Positions 21,965-31,184 of a stretch of 64,000 bases of DNA are shown piece by piece. Position 1 is the first letter of the stretch; each line of letters opens with the position of its first letter. The DNA lies in the NCBI GenBank assembly GCA_963738345.1, contig CAVTWI010000002.1, forward strand, positions 5,332,001 through 5,396,000, read 5' to 3'. The position numbers were made by a program, and so were the translations under genes. Origin of the DNA: Bog-159 sp963738345 (GTDB lineage: Bacteria > Acidobacteriota > Terriglobia > Bryobacterales > Bryobacteraceae). The notes beneath the pieces are model-generated. The model ran no database searches. It was given only the letters and a program-made list of their open reading frames with translations, and had not been told where the DNA came from.

Positions 21965-22555
21965 ATGTCCTTCGTATGCTTCAACCGGATCGCGGTCACG
22001 GGGCCACGGCCCGCGGTGCTCCGGTTTCGTGGCGACGCCCGTCGCCGTCGACCGTCGGTGGTGTTCTCGCTTGAAACCCTGTTTCGGAAGAATCGCCTGG
22101 CGGCCCCATCGAGCGACGGAATTCCGGGTGACGAAGGCCACTACGATGCTTCCGCCTCCCGGCTAACGCAATGGCACGGTTACACGCGCATCGAATACCG
22201 GCTGGAGGTCAAAAACTACGAGGTCTACGAGCTATTGGTTCCCCTCTCCCGATCTTATGGCGATCTATGCTTCGTCGACAGCGAGATCAGTTTGGATAGC
22301 GGCGAGATCAACGGCAGGTACATCGCTCGCGGTCGCTGCTCCACGTGGCCTCTGCCGGAGGACCGGTGCAATGCCCACTGGGAACGCGCGGCCAAGAAAA
22401 ACAGTATCGAGACGCTCGAAGATGCGTACGAAGACGACAGCGTCAGAAACGACGCCGAGGAGGCCATGCTCGCCGAGGCCATGGCCCGTTGGGATAAGCG
22501 CGTATTACTCGCGCTTCGAGGCCGGAGTCTCAAGCGGGCGGCGATGGAACGATGA
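21965..22555 (+). CDS. hypothetical protein paired with a HEAT-repeat gene
   Basis: A 196-residue soluble protein that I do not recognise. The N-terminal part is Arg-rich. The middle has an alternating polar/aromatic segment (YTRIEYRLEVKNYEVYELLVPLSRSYG, then LCFVDSEISLDSGEINGRYIARG) resembling a small beta-rich domain. The C-terminus is a charged helix. No signal peptide or membrane helix is visible. Its TGA overlaps the ATG of the following HEAT-repeat gene, so the two are probably translated together. The exact start is uncertain because the first 40 residues have low-complexity, Arg-rich composition. Confidence 0.55.
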   Translation: MSFVCFNRIAVTGPRPAVLRFRGDARRRRPSVVFSLETLFRKNRLAAPSSDGIPGDEGHYDASASRLTQWHGYTRIEYRLEVKNYEVYELLVPLSRSYGDLCFVDSEISLDSGEINGRYIARGRCSTWPLPEDRCNAHWERAAKKNSIETLEDAYEDDSVRNDAEEAMLAEAMARWDKRVLLALRGRSLKRAAMER

Positions 22556-23382
22556 GGATCTTTTTGACCATGCGGCTTAGATGGCAACGCCGGATCAGGA
22601 AGCAGTTGCGGAGAATGCCCGGTCAGGATCGCACGCTGGCGATGGCAGTGGCCAAGCGCGAGCGCGGTGGGAGTCCACTGGCGGAAGCTCTCCGTTCAAT
22701 CATGCTCGACCCCGCCCGATCTCATCAGGACCGCGCGGCGAGCGGGAAATTGCTGGCCATCGCCGGAGGCGCGAGCGCCGTGCGAGCTTTGCTGGGCCTC
22801 TTCTTTGAGCAGACCGGGAAAGATGATCTTTATGCGACGGCGCTGACTATCGAGTCTTTGAATGACCGCCGCGCCGTGCCGCCCTTGATTCGTGCGCTCT
22901 TGCACGATGACAACCCCCACAGACGTCACGCCGCAGCCCGCGCATTAGGCTGGATTCACCATCCTGGCCGAGCCACGGCGCTCGCACTTGCACAGTGCCT
23001 CGTGGATTCAGCCCAACCCCAACCGGCCCGCGAGGAAGCCGCAGAGTCACTGGCTTATGCCGGCACGCGGGAGAGCATTGAGCCGCTCATTTCCGTGCTC
23101 CACGACCCGGATGTACGGATCCGGTTTTGGGCGGTATTTGGACTGGGCCGGAGTTGCCGGGGAGACATGCGGGCTATCCGCGCGCTGGAATCCGTATTGG
23201 GAGACGGCGAGGCGCCGCCCGGAAATTGGTGGCCCGTAGGCAAGGAAGCGCTCGCCATGCTTGCCGCGAAACGGCAGCCGCCCGGGGAATATGAGACGAA
23301 GTTATCGGCCGAGTTGGAACGCGTCCTCGCGGACCCGAATGCCACCGCGGAAGATCGCCGCTGGGCAGAGTTTTATCGCTAA
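22552..23382 (+). CDS. HEAT-repeat protein
   Basis: A 276-residue protein built mostly of alpha-helical HEAT/PBS-lyase-like repeats, for example AVPPLIRALLHDDNPHRRHAAARALGWI and SIEPLISVLHDPDVRIRFWAVFGLG. Such repeats form protein-binding solenoids, and no catalytic motif is visible. The basic N-terminal segment (RLRWQRRIRKQLRRM) could bind nucleic acid or membrane, which is inference. It is coupled by a four-base ATGA overlap to the preceding hypothetical gene and is followed 67 bases later by a PadR gene. Confidence 0.75.
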   Translation: MRIFLTMRLRWQRRIRKQLRRMPGQDRTLAMAVAKRERGGSPLAEALRSIMLDPARSHQDRAASGKLLAIAGGASAVRALLGLFFEQTGKDDLYATALTIESLNDRRAVPPLIRALLHDDNPHRRHAAARALGWIHHPGRATALALAQCLVDSAQPQPAREEAAESLAYAGTRESIEPLISVLHDPDVRIRFWAVFGLGRSCRGDMRAIRALESVLGDGEAPPGNWWPVGKEALAMLAAKRQPPGEYETKLSAELERVLADPNATAEDRRWAEFYR

Positions 23383-23409
23383 TCCGCGCGTCCGCCCGGC
23401 CTGCTAACC

Positions 23410-23448
23410 TTGCGCATCCTCAGACGTCTTTATATTATGAAGTCTGAG
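23410..23448 (+). promoter_or_regulatory. promoter with overlapping inverted repeat (putative PadR operator)
   Basis: A possible -35 TTGCGC (23410-23415) and -10 TATTAT (23433-23438) are spaced by 17 bases. An inverted repeat CTCAGAC (23419-23425) and GTCTGAG (23442-23448) brackets the -10 element and ends one base before the padR ATG. This arrangement suits autorepression by the encoded PadR protein. The predicted transcript would have almost no leader. Confidence 0.5.
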
Positions 23449-23449
23449 T

Positions 23450-23779
23450 ATGCCTAAAACCGATTCTCTCCAGGGATCGCTCGATTTGCTGGTCCTGAAG
23501 ATCCTCTCGCGACGGCCACAACTGCACGGCTACGCCATCATGACCTCAATCAAAGAGTGGTCGGGCGACGTGCTCCGCGCCGAAGAAGGCTCGCTCTATC
23601 CAGCGCTCCATCGTATGGAAGAGGCCGGCTGGATTCGTGCCCGATGGATTACCAAAGATACCGGACGCCGCGCCCGCATTTACGAATTGACCGCAGCCGG
23701 TAAGAAGCAACTGGCTAACGAAGAGTCGCGCTGGCAGGCGGTCACCTCCGCCGTCAATCGCGTTTTAAGGACGGTTTGA
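23450..23779 (+). CDS. PadR-family transcriptional regulator
   Basis: A 109-residue winged-helix regulator. The start SLQGSLDLLVLKILSRRPQLHGYAIM and the wing region EEGSLYPALHRMEEAGWIRARW are standard PadR motifs, followed by YELTAAGKKQL. In acidobacterial genomes such regulators commonly precede the large permeases found immediately downstream. The stop lies one base from the permease ATG, so co-transcription is near certain. Confidence 0.92.
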   Translation: MPKTDSLQGSLDLLVLKILSRRPQLHGYAIMTSIKEWSGDVLRAEEGSLYPALHRMEEAGWIRARWITKDTGRRARIYELTAAGKKQLANEESRWQAVTSAVNRVLRTV

Positions 23780-23780
23780 T

Positions 23781-26423
23781 ATGTCATTGTGGTCACGCAT
23801 CTCGAACGCTATCGGCGGTGGCCGGCTGAGCCGCGAAATCGACGAAGAGGTGCAATCGCACCTGGATGAAGCCGTGGTGCAAGGCCGCGACCCGGCCGAG
23901 GCACGCCGCGCCTTCGGTTCCCCCCTGCGCTACGCCGAAGAGACTCGCGACACCCAACTGGTCGCATGGCTCGACTCCCTGCGCGCCGACACCGTCTTCG
24001 GCTGGCGCCAGCTCATGAAAAAGAAGGTGACCTCCGCCGCGGCCATTCTATCCCTCGCGCTGGCCATTGGCGCTTGTACTTCGGCATTCCGCCTGATTGA
24101 TGCGATCCTGCTGCGCCCCCTGCCCGTGACCGATCCCCAACATCTTTACATGGTTTTCCGGGTGGGCAACGATCTCGACGGCAAACCCGCCACCTTCGAC
24201 GGGTGGGCCTATCCATCCTTCCAATTAATGCGCGCTGCCGTCAAAGGCCAAGCCGACCTCATGGCGGTCTCTTACGCAGATCGTATGGACCTGACCTACA
24301 AGTCAGACGCGGACACAGAAAAAGCCACCGTGCTGTACGTCTCGGGCAACATGTTCGGTATCTTCGGGCTCCAGCCCACGCTGGGGCGATTGTTCAATGA
24401 AAACGACGACTTGAAGCCGCGCGCGCATCCTTATGCCGTGTTGTCTTACGACTATTGGAAGCGGCGTTTCAACCAGGACCCGCAGATTGTGGGCCGCACT
24501 TTCCGCATGGCCGGCGATATCTACCAGATCGTAGGCGTGGGTCCTGAGCGTTTCACCGGCACCGAAACGGGCACGGTCACGGACATCTTTGTGCCCACGA
24601 TGATGCACCCCGGCGCGCCGCATGATGATTGGACCTGGCATCGTACCCTGGCGCATCTGAAGCCAGGCGTCGCAGTGGGGCCGGTCCAGGCCAAGGTAAA
24701 TGCTACTTCGTATGCCTTCGAAGAGGAGCGCGCCAAGGGCTTCGCGGGCATGAGCCAGCAGGATATCAAAAAGTTCCTGGACCAGAGAGTGGTGCTCGGC
24801 TCCGCTGCGGCGGGCGCTTCGGAATTACAAAGCAATTACCGCGTGTCGCTGGTGGTGCTCGGCGTTTTAGTGGCACTCGTGCTTTTGATCGCATGCGTCA
24901 ACGTAGCCAACCTGATGACCGCGCAAGCCGCCTCAAGGGCGCGGGAAATGGCCTTGCGCGTTTCGATCGGCGCCGGGCGCGGCCGGTTGGTGCAATTGGT
25001 GCTGGTGGAGAGCGCCATTCTGGCTTTCCTGTCGGGCGCCATCGGCAGCCTGTTCGCCTGGTGGTCGGCGCCTTTCGTGGTTAGCATGATCAACCCAACC
25101 GACAATCCAGTGCGCCTTTTTCTTCCGGCGGACTGGCGGGTGTTGGCGTTCGGCATGGCGCTTACCGTCGCTGTAATGCTGCTCTTCGGCCTTACCCCGG
25201 CCTTGCGCGCTTCTGGTGTAAAGCCCGCCGCCGCGCTGAAAGGCGGAGACGATCCGCACACGCGACGGCGCGGTATGCATGTGCTCATTGCCGCGCAAAT
25301 CGCGTTTTGCTTCGTGGTGTTGTTTGTTGCCGGACTTTTTTCCACCACCTTTGACCGCCTGTCCCACCGCCCAACGGGTTTTGTGGCGGATCGCTTATTA
25401 GTTCTGAACACGGTGGCGGCGGGCAACGAGTCCCCGATCGTCTGGGACCAGATGGCCGATCATCTGCGCACGATTCCGGGCGTGGAGAAGGTTGCCATTG
25501 CCGGATGGGCGCTGCTCGACCGCAGCGACTGGAACGGCTTTGTCTCGGTGAATGGCGCGCCGCCCGGGCCGATCCTGGCGCACTTCCTGGCCGTCTCGCC
25601 GGGATGGGTGGATGCCATGAAGATTCCGTTTGTGGCCGGGAGGGATTTTCGCCCAGGCGATACGTCGCCCGATGTGGCGATCGTGAATGAAACTTTCGCC
25701 AAGCAGTTCTTCAGAGATCAAAACCCCATCGGACAGTCGATTAAAAAGGACGGCGAACTGCCCGCCAAGATCGTGGGCGTGGTGCGGGATGCCCCCTACC
25801 GCAACGTGCGAGAGTCGATGCAGCCCACGGTTTATGTACCCATACACCGGGCCGACTCGCATGGCGCCCTGCAATCGCTCAGCGGGGCGGTCTTCATGGT
25901 GCGCACACTGAGCGCGGATCCCATGGCGCTGGCGTCGACGCTGCGGCGGGAGGTGCCGCGCGCACGTCCGGAATTTCGTGTCAGTAACATCCGCACGCAA
26001 GCGGACCTGGTTCGCGCGCAGACCCTGCGTGAAAGACTGGCTGCCACGCTGGCCCTGTTCTTCGCCGCCGCAGCACTGTTGCTGGCCGCGATCGGACTCT
26101 ACGGCGTGCTCGACTATTCGGTACTGCAGCGGCGCCGCGAAATCGGCATCCGCGTGGCCATCGGCGCGCCGGCCGGCAATATCGCGCGCCTCGTTACGGT
26201 CGAAATCTTCAGCATGGTGTTGGCGGGCACCGCCGCGGGACTGGCGCTCGGCTTGGCGTCGGTACGTTACATCGAAACGCTGCTCTTCCAGGTGAAGGCC
26301 GGCGATCCAGGCATGCTGGCGCTGCCGTCGCTCACCATTCTGGCGGCGGCTCTGCTGGCTGCGCTTCCCGCCATCGTGCATGCGCTGCGCATCGATCCTG
26401 CCGCGATCCTGCGTTCAGAATAA
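23781..26423 (+). CDS. ADOP-type (MacB/FtsX-like) permease 1
   Basis: An 880-residue permease. A cytosolic prefix domain (residues 1-75, SREIDEEVQSHLDEAVVQG) precedes the first membrane helix (AAILSLALAIGACTSAFRL), a MacB-like extracytoplasmic domain, three helices around residue 360-460, a second periplasmic domain and three final helices, ending HALRIDPAAILRSE. No ATPase is encoded nearby, as is usual for this family. It is the intact member of a tandem pair, being very similar to the next gene, and is preceded by an AAGGACGG ribosome site. The transported molecule is unknown; efflux or envelope work is a family-level guess. Confidence 0.87.
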   Translation: MSLWSRISNAIGGGRLSREIDEEVQSHLDEAVVQGRDPAEARRAFGSPLRYAEETRDTQLVAWLDSLRADTVFGWRQLMKKKVTSAAAILSLALAIGACTSAFRLIDAILLRPLPVTDPQHLYMVFRVGNDLDGKPATFDGWAYPSFQLMRAAVKGQADLMAVSYADRMDLTYKSDADTEKATVLYVSGNMFGIFGLQPTLGRLFNENDDLKPRAHPYAVLSYDYWKRRFNQDPQIVGRTFRMAGDIYQIVGVGPERFTGTETGTVTDIFVPTMMHPGAPHDDWTWHRTLAHLKPGVAVGPVQAKVNATSYAFEEERAKGFAGMSQQDIKKFLDQRVVLGSAAAGASELQSNYRVSLVVLGVLVALVLLIACVNVANLMTAQAASRAREMALRVSIGAGRGRLVQLVLVESAILAFLSGAIGSLFAWWSAPFVVSMINPTDNPVRLFLPADWRVLAFGMALTVAVMLLFGLTPALRASGVKPAAALKGGDDPHTRRRGMHVLIAAQIAFCFVVLFVAGLFSTTFDRLSHRPTGFVADRLLVLNTVAAGNESPIVWDQMADHLRTIPGVEKVAIAGWALLDRSDWNGFVSVNGAPPGPILAHFLAVSPGWVDAMKIPFVAGRDFRPGDTSPDVAIVNETFAKQFFRDQNPIGQSIKKDGELPAKIVGVVRDAPYRNVRESMQPTVYVPIHRADSHGALQSLSGAVFMVRTLSADPMALASTLRREVPRARPEFRVSNIRTQADLVRAQTLRERLAATLALFFAAAALLLAAIGLYGVLDYSVLQRRREIGIRVAIGAPAGNIARLVTVEIFSMVLAGTAAGLALGLASVRYIETLLFQVKAGDPGMLALPSLTILAAALLAALPAIVHALRIDPAAILRSE

Positions 26424-26435
26424 GGACGGCTCGAA

Positions 26436-29125
26436 ATGTCACTGTGGACACGCATCAGGAACGCCGGGCGCAGCGGACGCCTCAATCGCGAGATCGAAGA
26501 AGAACTCGCCGCGCACATCGCGGAGGCCGTCGATCATGGTCGCGAAGCCTCCGAGGCGCGAACTGCTTTCGGCCATCCCCTACAACGGCGCGAAGAGATC
26601 CGCGATATCCGTCTGGTCCCCTGGCTCGACTCGTTGCGGGCCGATGCCATCTTCGGCTGGCGGCAGATCGTGAAGCGCAAAGCCACTTCGGCCGCCGCTA
26701 TCCTGTCACTGGCTCTGGCGATCGGCGCGTGCACCTCGGCCTTCCGGTTGATCGATGCTCTGCTGTTACGTCCACTGCCAATTGCAAACCCCGAGCGGTT
26801 GTACTCCTGCTTCAACGTCTCCACCCTCTCCGCCGGCCCTCCCATGACCCTCGATGGCTACGAGTATCCGATGTTTCGCCAGATGCGTGCCGCCGTCAGC
26901 GATCGCGCGGATTTAATCGCCGCATCCTATACGGAACGCACCGATGTGACCTACGGCTCGAAGGAAGCGACGGAAAAGGCGTACCGGCAATATGTATCGG
27001 GCGCGATGTTCGCCTCGTTTGGCTTGCGCCCCGCTTTGGGCCGCCTGCTCACCGAAGACCACGACCGCGCGGCCGGCGCGCATCCTGATGCGGTGCTTTC
27101 CTACGACTATTGGACTCGCCGGTTCGCCCAGAATCCCGACGTCCTCGGGAGTAGATTGCAGATGGGCGACAAGCTATACCGGATCGTGGGCGTTTCAGCC
27201 CGCCATTTCACGGGCATCGAACCCGGCACCGCAACCGATATCTTTGTCCCCACCATGATGGACCCACGCGTGGATGGCGTCGACAATAGTTGGGTCCGGA
27301 TTCTAGTCCATCTCAAACCCGGCGTGACCGTCGAATCCGTCCGCCAGCAATTGCAGGTTCCCTATCTCGAGTTTCGAAAGGAACTAGCCAAACGCCGCTT
27401 CGCCGGAATGAGTCCCGATCGCGTGCAACGGTTTCTGAACGAAGACCTGATGCTGGCGCCGGCCGCCGCGGGTGTTTCCCGAATGCAGCGCGAGTATCGC
27501 GTGCCCCTGATTGCGCTTGGTGTATTGGTGGCGTTGGTGCTGCTGATCGCGTGCGCCAACGTCGCCAATCTGATGGCGGCGCAGGCGGCCGCACGGGCGC
27601 GGGAGATGGCGTTGCGCGTCTCGATCGGCGCAGGCCGGGCGCGCCTGCTGCAACTGGTTCTGATCGAAAGCGCGTGGCTCGCGTTTCTGGCCGCAGCCAT
27701 CGGCGCGGCATTCGCCTGGTGGTCAGCGCCGTTTATTGTGGCCCGCATCAATCCGGCGGATAATCCGGCGCGCCTGGACCTGCCCGCGGATTGGCGCGTG
27801 CTCGGATTCGCTTTTGCACTGACGGCTGCGGTAACCCTGCTATTCGGTTTGGCGCCGGCCCTCCGCGCGTCGGCCGTTGAACCGGCCAGCGCTCTGAAAG
27901 GCGGTAGCGATCCGCATGCGCGCCGCCGCCTGATGCGCGCATCCATCGCTATGCAGGTGGCCTTCTGTTTCCTGGTGCTATTCGTGGCGGGGCTCTTCAT
28001 GGCCACTTTCCGCCGCCTTTCAAACCAGCCCATCGGGTTTTCATCCGATCGCATTCTACTGCTCGATGCCGTAACGGATCGCGCTCAAACTCCCGCCCAC
28101 TGGGATGAAGTAGCCCAGTATTTACGCACGACGCCCGGTGTGGAAAGGGTCGCGGTGGCGGGATGGCCGCTATTGAAAGGCGACGCCATGATTGGCTCTG
28201 TCTCAGTCAACGGCCAACCTCCGGCCGCGGATGCCGCCTACTTCATCGACGTCTCACCCGGATGGCTCGACACCATGAGAATTCCGCTCGAAGCGGGGCG
28301 CGACTTTCGCGAAACCGACTCCGCCCTATGGGTCTGGTGGGGCCGGCCCGCGCCGTCTTCAGCCCCTCCGGGCGCCGCCATAGTCAACGATGCATTCGCC
28401 CGGCAATACTCAACGGTGAAAACCCGGTGGGGCGATACTTTGAGAAGGCCGAAGGACGCTCGCGCTTCCAGGTTGTAGGGTTGGTACGGGATGCGCGCTA
28501 TCGCGACCTGCGCGGTCCGGTCCTGCCGGTTGTTTATCTGCCGTTCCGATGGGTGGACGAGAAAGGCGCGCCACAACTCAAACGCTATGCCTCGTTCATC
28601 GTGCGCACCAGTGGGCGCAATCCATTGGCGCTGGCTTCGACATTGCGCCGCGCGGTGACGGCCGCACGCCCCGACTTTCGCGTGATCAACATACAGACGC
28701 AGGAAGAACTGAACCAGTCGCACACCCTGCGCGAACGATTGTTGGCCAACCTGGCGTTGTTCTTCGCCGCCGTGGCGCTGTTGCTGGCCGGCGTCGGACT
28801 GTTCGGCGTTCTGGATTATTCGGTGGTGCAGAGGCGGCGGGAGATCGGCATCCGTATGGCGATCGGCGCTCAAGCCGGCAGCATTGTCAGCATGGTCACG
28901 CTGGATATTTTCGCGATGGTGTTGGTGGGGGCGGTGGCTGGTGTCTCCCTAGGTTTGGTTTGCGCCCGATACATCGAGGTGTTGCTTTACCAAGTGAAAT
29001 CGACGGATGCCGCGGCGCTGGCCCTCCCGTCGCTCACCATTCTGGCGGCGGCCCTGATTGCCGCGCTTCCGGCCATCGTGCATGCGCTGCGTATCGATCC
29101 GGCCGCGATCCTGCGCTCGGAATAA
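26436..29125 (+). CDS. ADOP-type permease 2 (one frameshift)
   Basis: A tandem paralogue of permease 1, with the same prefix domain (LNREIEEELAAHIAEAVDHG), membrane layout and C-terminal HALRIDPAAILRSE. The frame is lost near 28412. Restoring one T in 'caatactcaacgg' gives ARQYFNGENPVGRYF and joins the two readings, so the gene was probably intact at about 896 residues. The gap to permease 1 is 12 bases and contains an equivalent AAGGACGG site. Regulated presumably by the PadR gene at 23450. Confidence 0.85.
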
Positions 29126-29201
29126 TGACGGTCTTGCGAGGTCATCATGGTCTCGGATCGATTTCGTCAACACTTAGTCGCGAACGAAGCGGCACACACG
29201 C

Positions 29202-30563
29202 CTATGGCTGAATTGAAAAAACGCCGCCCTTTCCAGATGAGCCACCCGTCGATGTAGTGCCATAGAGAGCGCCGTTAGCAGCAAGCGCCAATCCAGCGAC
29301 TGGCAGAGAGCCGTCCCCATTTTGACCCGAAAAACTATGTAACACCGTCTCGGTCCAAGGGCCCCCTGGCACCGAAGGGGGAGTCAGTTGAAAAACTGTT
29401 CCACAGCCCACCACCGCTGAGAACGTACACGGCGACCCCTCCGTTGCACTACCCCCGTACTCCGTTGTGCCATAGATAATGCCAGACGGGCTAATAATAA
29501 CAGCCCCTTTCGGATACGCACCATCTCCATTCACACCCGTAAAGCTGTAAAGGATGGATTCAGTCCAGGCGCCTCCAGGTGCAGTCGGTGGGGTGAGCTG
29601 GAAAACCGTGCCACAGCCGACGCCCGTGGAAAACGAGCACACCGAGCGCGATCCGGCACCTCCGTAAAACGTAGTACCGTACAGGACGCCGCCCGGTCCT
29701 TCGACTAAAGGCGCCTCCGATCCGCCCCCATCATCCGGAGAGCCTGTAAACGTATGGATGGTGGATTCCGTCCAACCGGCACCAGCGGTGACGGGCGGAG
29801 CCAACTCATAGACAACGCCACACACGCAGAATTCGTCGCCAGAATAGTAGTCAGTCCCGAAAAGCGCCCCGGCTGAAAATATCATACCGGCAAAAGGCTG
29901 ACTTCCCGCTGAACCCTCGAAAGAATAGATGACTGAACCCGTCCAAGGATCTCCGGGGTTAGCGGGCGGCGTAACAACGTCAGCAGTCCCGGCAGGAGCG
30001 CCGCCCTGGCCTTCCGCTGTCGTGTAAAGAGCCTTCCCGGGCCCAATAATTACAGCCCCTCCCGGTGTGTGATTTTGGCTCCGGTTGCCAGTTTCAAAGC
30101 TGTACAATACCTTCTCCGTCCATTGTGTGCTGCCTGGCTGGGGCCTTGCCAGCTCAAAGACTGTCCCAGCACCAAGGCCGCCGCCTTTAGTGGTGCCATA
30201 AAAAAGGTTCGGGTTCCCAAACGTTAAGTTCGCTGCCGGAAAGGTTCCATCCGGCCCGCTGAAGCTATAAATCACACTCTCCGACCAATTCCCGCCGCTC
30301 ACAGGCCGAAGCTCGAAGGCGGCGCCCTTTTCGAAAGCACCTCCGGAGAATGTCGTGCCATACAGCGCACCGCTCGACCCAATTGTAATCGAGGCGATTG
30401 GCTCAGCTCCGTCAGGGCTACCGCGAAAGCTGTAAAGCATGGCGAACCTGGTAGTCTGCGCTTCGGCATATTGAACATTGCTCAGTACGTATAGCGACAA
30501 ACACAAGCCTACGATGCGCTGTGTACGTACGTGCCTGGCAACATCTTGGATTTTTCCAGTCAT
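29202..30563 (-). CDS. GloVer (TIGR03803) repeat secreted protein
   Basis: A 453-residue protein with an N-terminal hydrophobic export signal (IVGLCLSLYVLSNVQYAEAQ). At least seven repeats of about 55 residues follow, each with a core like GALYGTTFSGG or GIIYGTTEYGG followed by a G.VF.L strand and a W.E..LYSF strand. These are the 'Gly-Leu-Tyr-Gly-Thr-Thr' tandem repeats abundant in Acidobacteria, likely a beta-propeller-like extracytoplasmic structure of unknown function. No anchor is evident. It is oriented against its neighbours and lies between permease 2 and a permease relic. Confidence 0.8.
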   Translation of the reverse strand: MTGKIQDVARHVRTQRIVGLCLSLYVLSNVQYAEAQTTRFAMLYSFRGSPDGAEPIASITIGSSGALYGTTFSGGAFEKGAAFELRPVSGGNWSESVIYSFSGPDGTFPAANLTFGNPNLFYGTTKGGGLGAGTVFELARPQPGSTQWTEKVLYSFETGNRSQNHTPGGAVIIGPGKALYTTAEGQGGAPAGTADVVTPPANPGDPWTGSVIYSFEGSAGSQPFAGMIFSAGALFGTDYYSGDEFCVCGVVYELAPPVTAGAGWTESTIHTFTGSPDDGGGSEAPLVEGPGGVLYGTTFYGGAGSRSVCSFSTGVGCGTVFQLTPPTAPGGAWTESILYSFTGVNGDGAYPKGAVIISPSGIIYGTTEYGGSATEGSPCTFSAVVGCGTVFQLTPPSVPGGPWTETVLHSFSGQNGDGSLPVAGLALAANGALYGTTSTGGSSGKGGVFSIQP

Positions 30564-30697
30564 GACAGTTCCTCAGGTTGTGTGATTAACTGGCGGGATC
30601 TTCTTCAGATTCCGCTAAAGTGGCCCTGCTGTCAACACCATTCTTGGTCCGCAATAAGCTAATACCTGGAAGTGATGGTGCTTGTCGATTTCTTGCG

Positions 30698-30764
30698 CCT
30701 GGCACTCCCATCGCTCACCATTTTGGGGGCGCATCGATCCGGCCGCGATCCTGCGCTCGGAATA
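30698..30764 (+). pseudogene. 3' relic of a third ADOP permease
   Basis: The DNA matches the last codons of permeases 1 and 2: a segment encoding LALPSLTIL, then after an internal loss of about 55 bases a segment encoding RIDPAAILRSE and a stop-like TAG. It is nearly identical to 29020-29125. The rest of that permease gene is missing, and the GloVer gene occupies the space. Confidence 0.75.
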
Positions 30765-30830
30765 GGCGGCTTTCGCAGTTTGACACCAAAATTATGCCTT
30801 GGTAATGTGGGGATAACACAGGACCGCACA

Positions 30831-31184
30831 TTGCCCGAGAAGAAACTCGATCTATTGCAAGGCACGCTTGACTTGATGGTGATGCAAACGCTCGCCGCCA
30901 TGGGATCGCTGCATGGCTACGGCATCGCCCGCCGTATTGAGCAGGTCAGCGGCGACGCGGTGTTGCTCGACCAGGGCACCATCTACGCATCCCTCGTACG
31001 CCTGCAGCAGCGCGGTTGGATCTCGGCGGAGTGGGGCACTTCCGACAACAATCGCAAAGCCAAGTATTATTCCATCACCAAGCGCGGACGCCAACAACTG
31101 GCGGACGACGCGGCTTATTGGGAACGGCTATCCGGTGTGATGGGCCGCGTACTGTCCATGCAGAATGAAGGCGGCGGCGACTAA
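30831..31184 (+). CDS. PadR-family transcriptional regulator 2
   Basis: A winged-helix regulator of 117 residues: EKKLDLLQGTLDLMVMQTLAAMGSLHGYGIA, then DQGTIYASLVRLQQRGWISAEW and YSITKRGRQQL. The start is taken as TTG 30831 (PEKKLDLLQG), because residues further upstream derive from the permease relic. It no longer has a permease downstream. Its stop overlaps the stop of the convergent M20 gene by three bases, leaving no room for a terminator. Confidence 0.85.
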   Translation: MPEKKLDLLQGTLDLMVMQTLAAMGSLHGYGIARRIEQVSGDAVLLDQGTIYASLVRLQQRGWISAEWGTSDNNRKAKYYSITKRGRQQLADDAAYWERLSGVMGRVLSMQNEGGGD

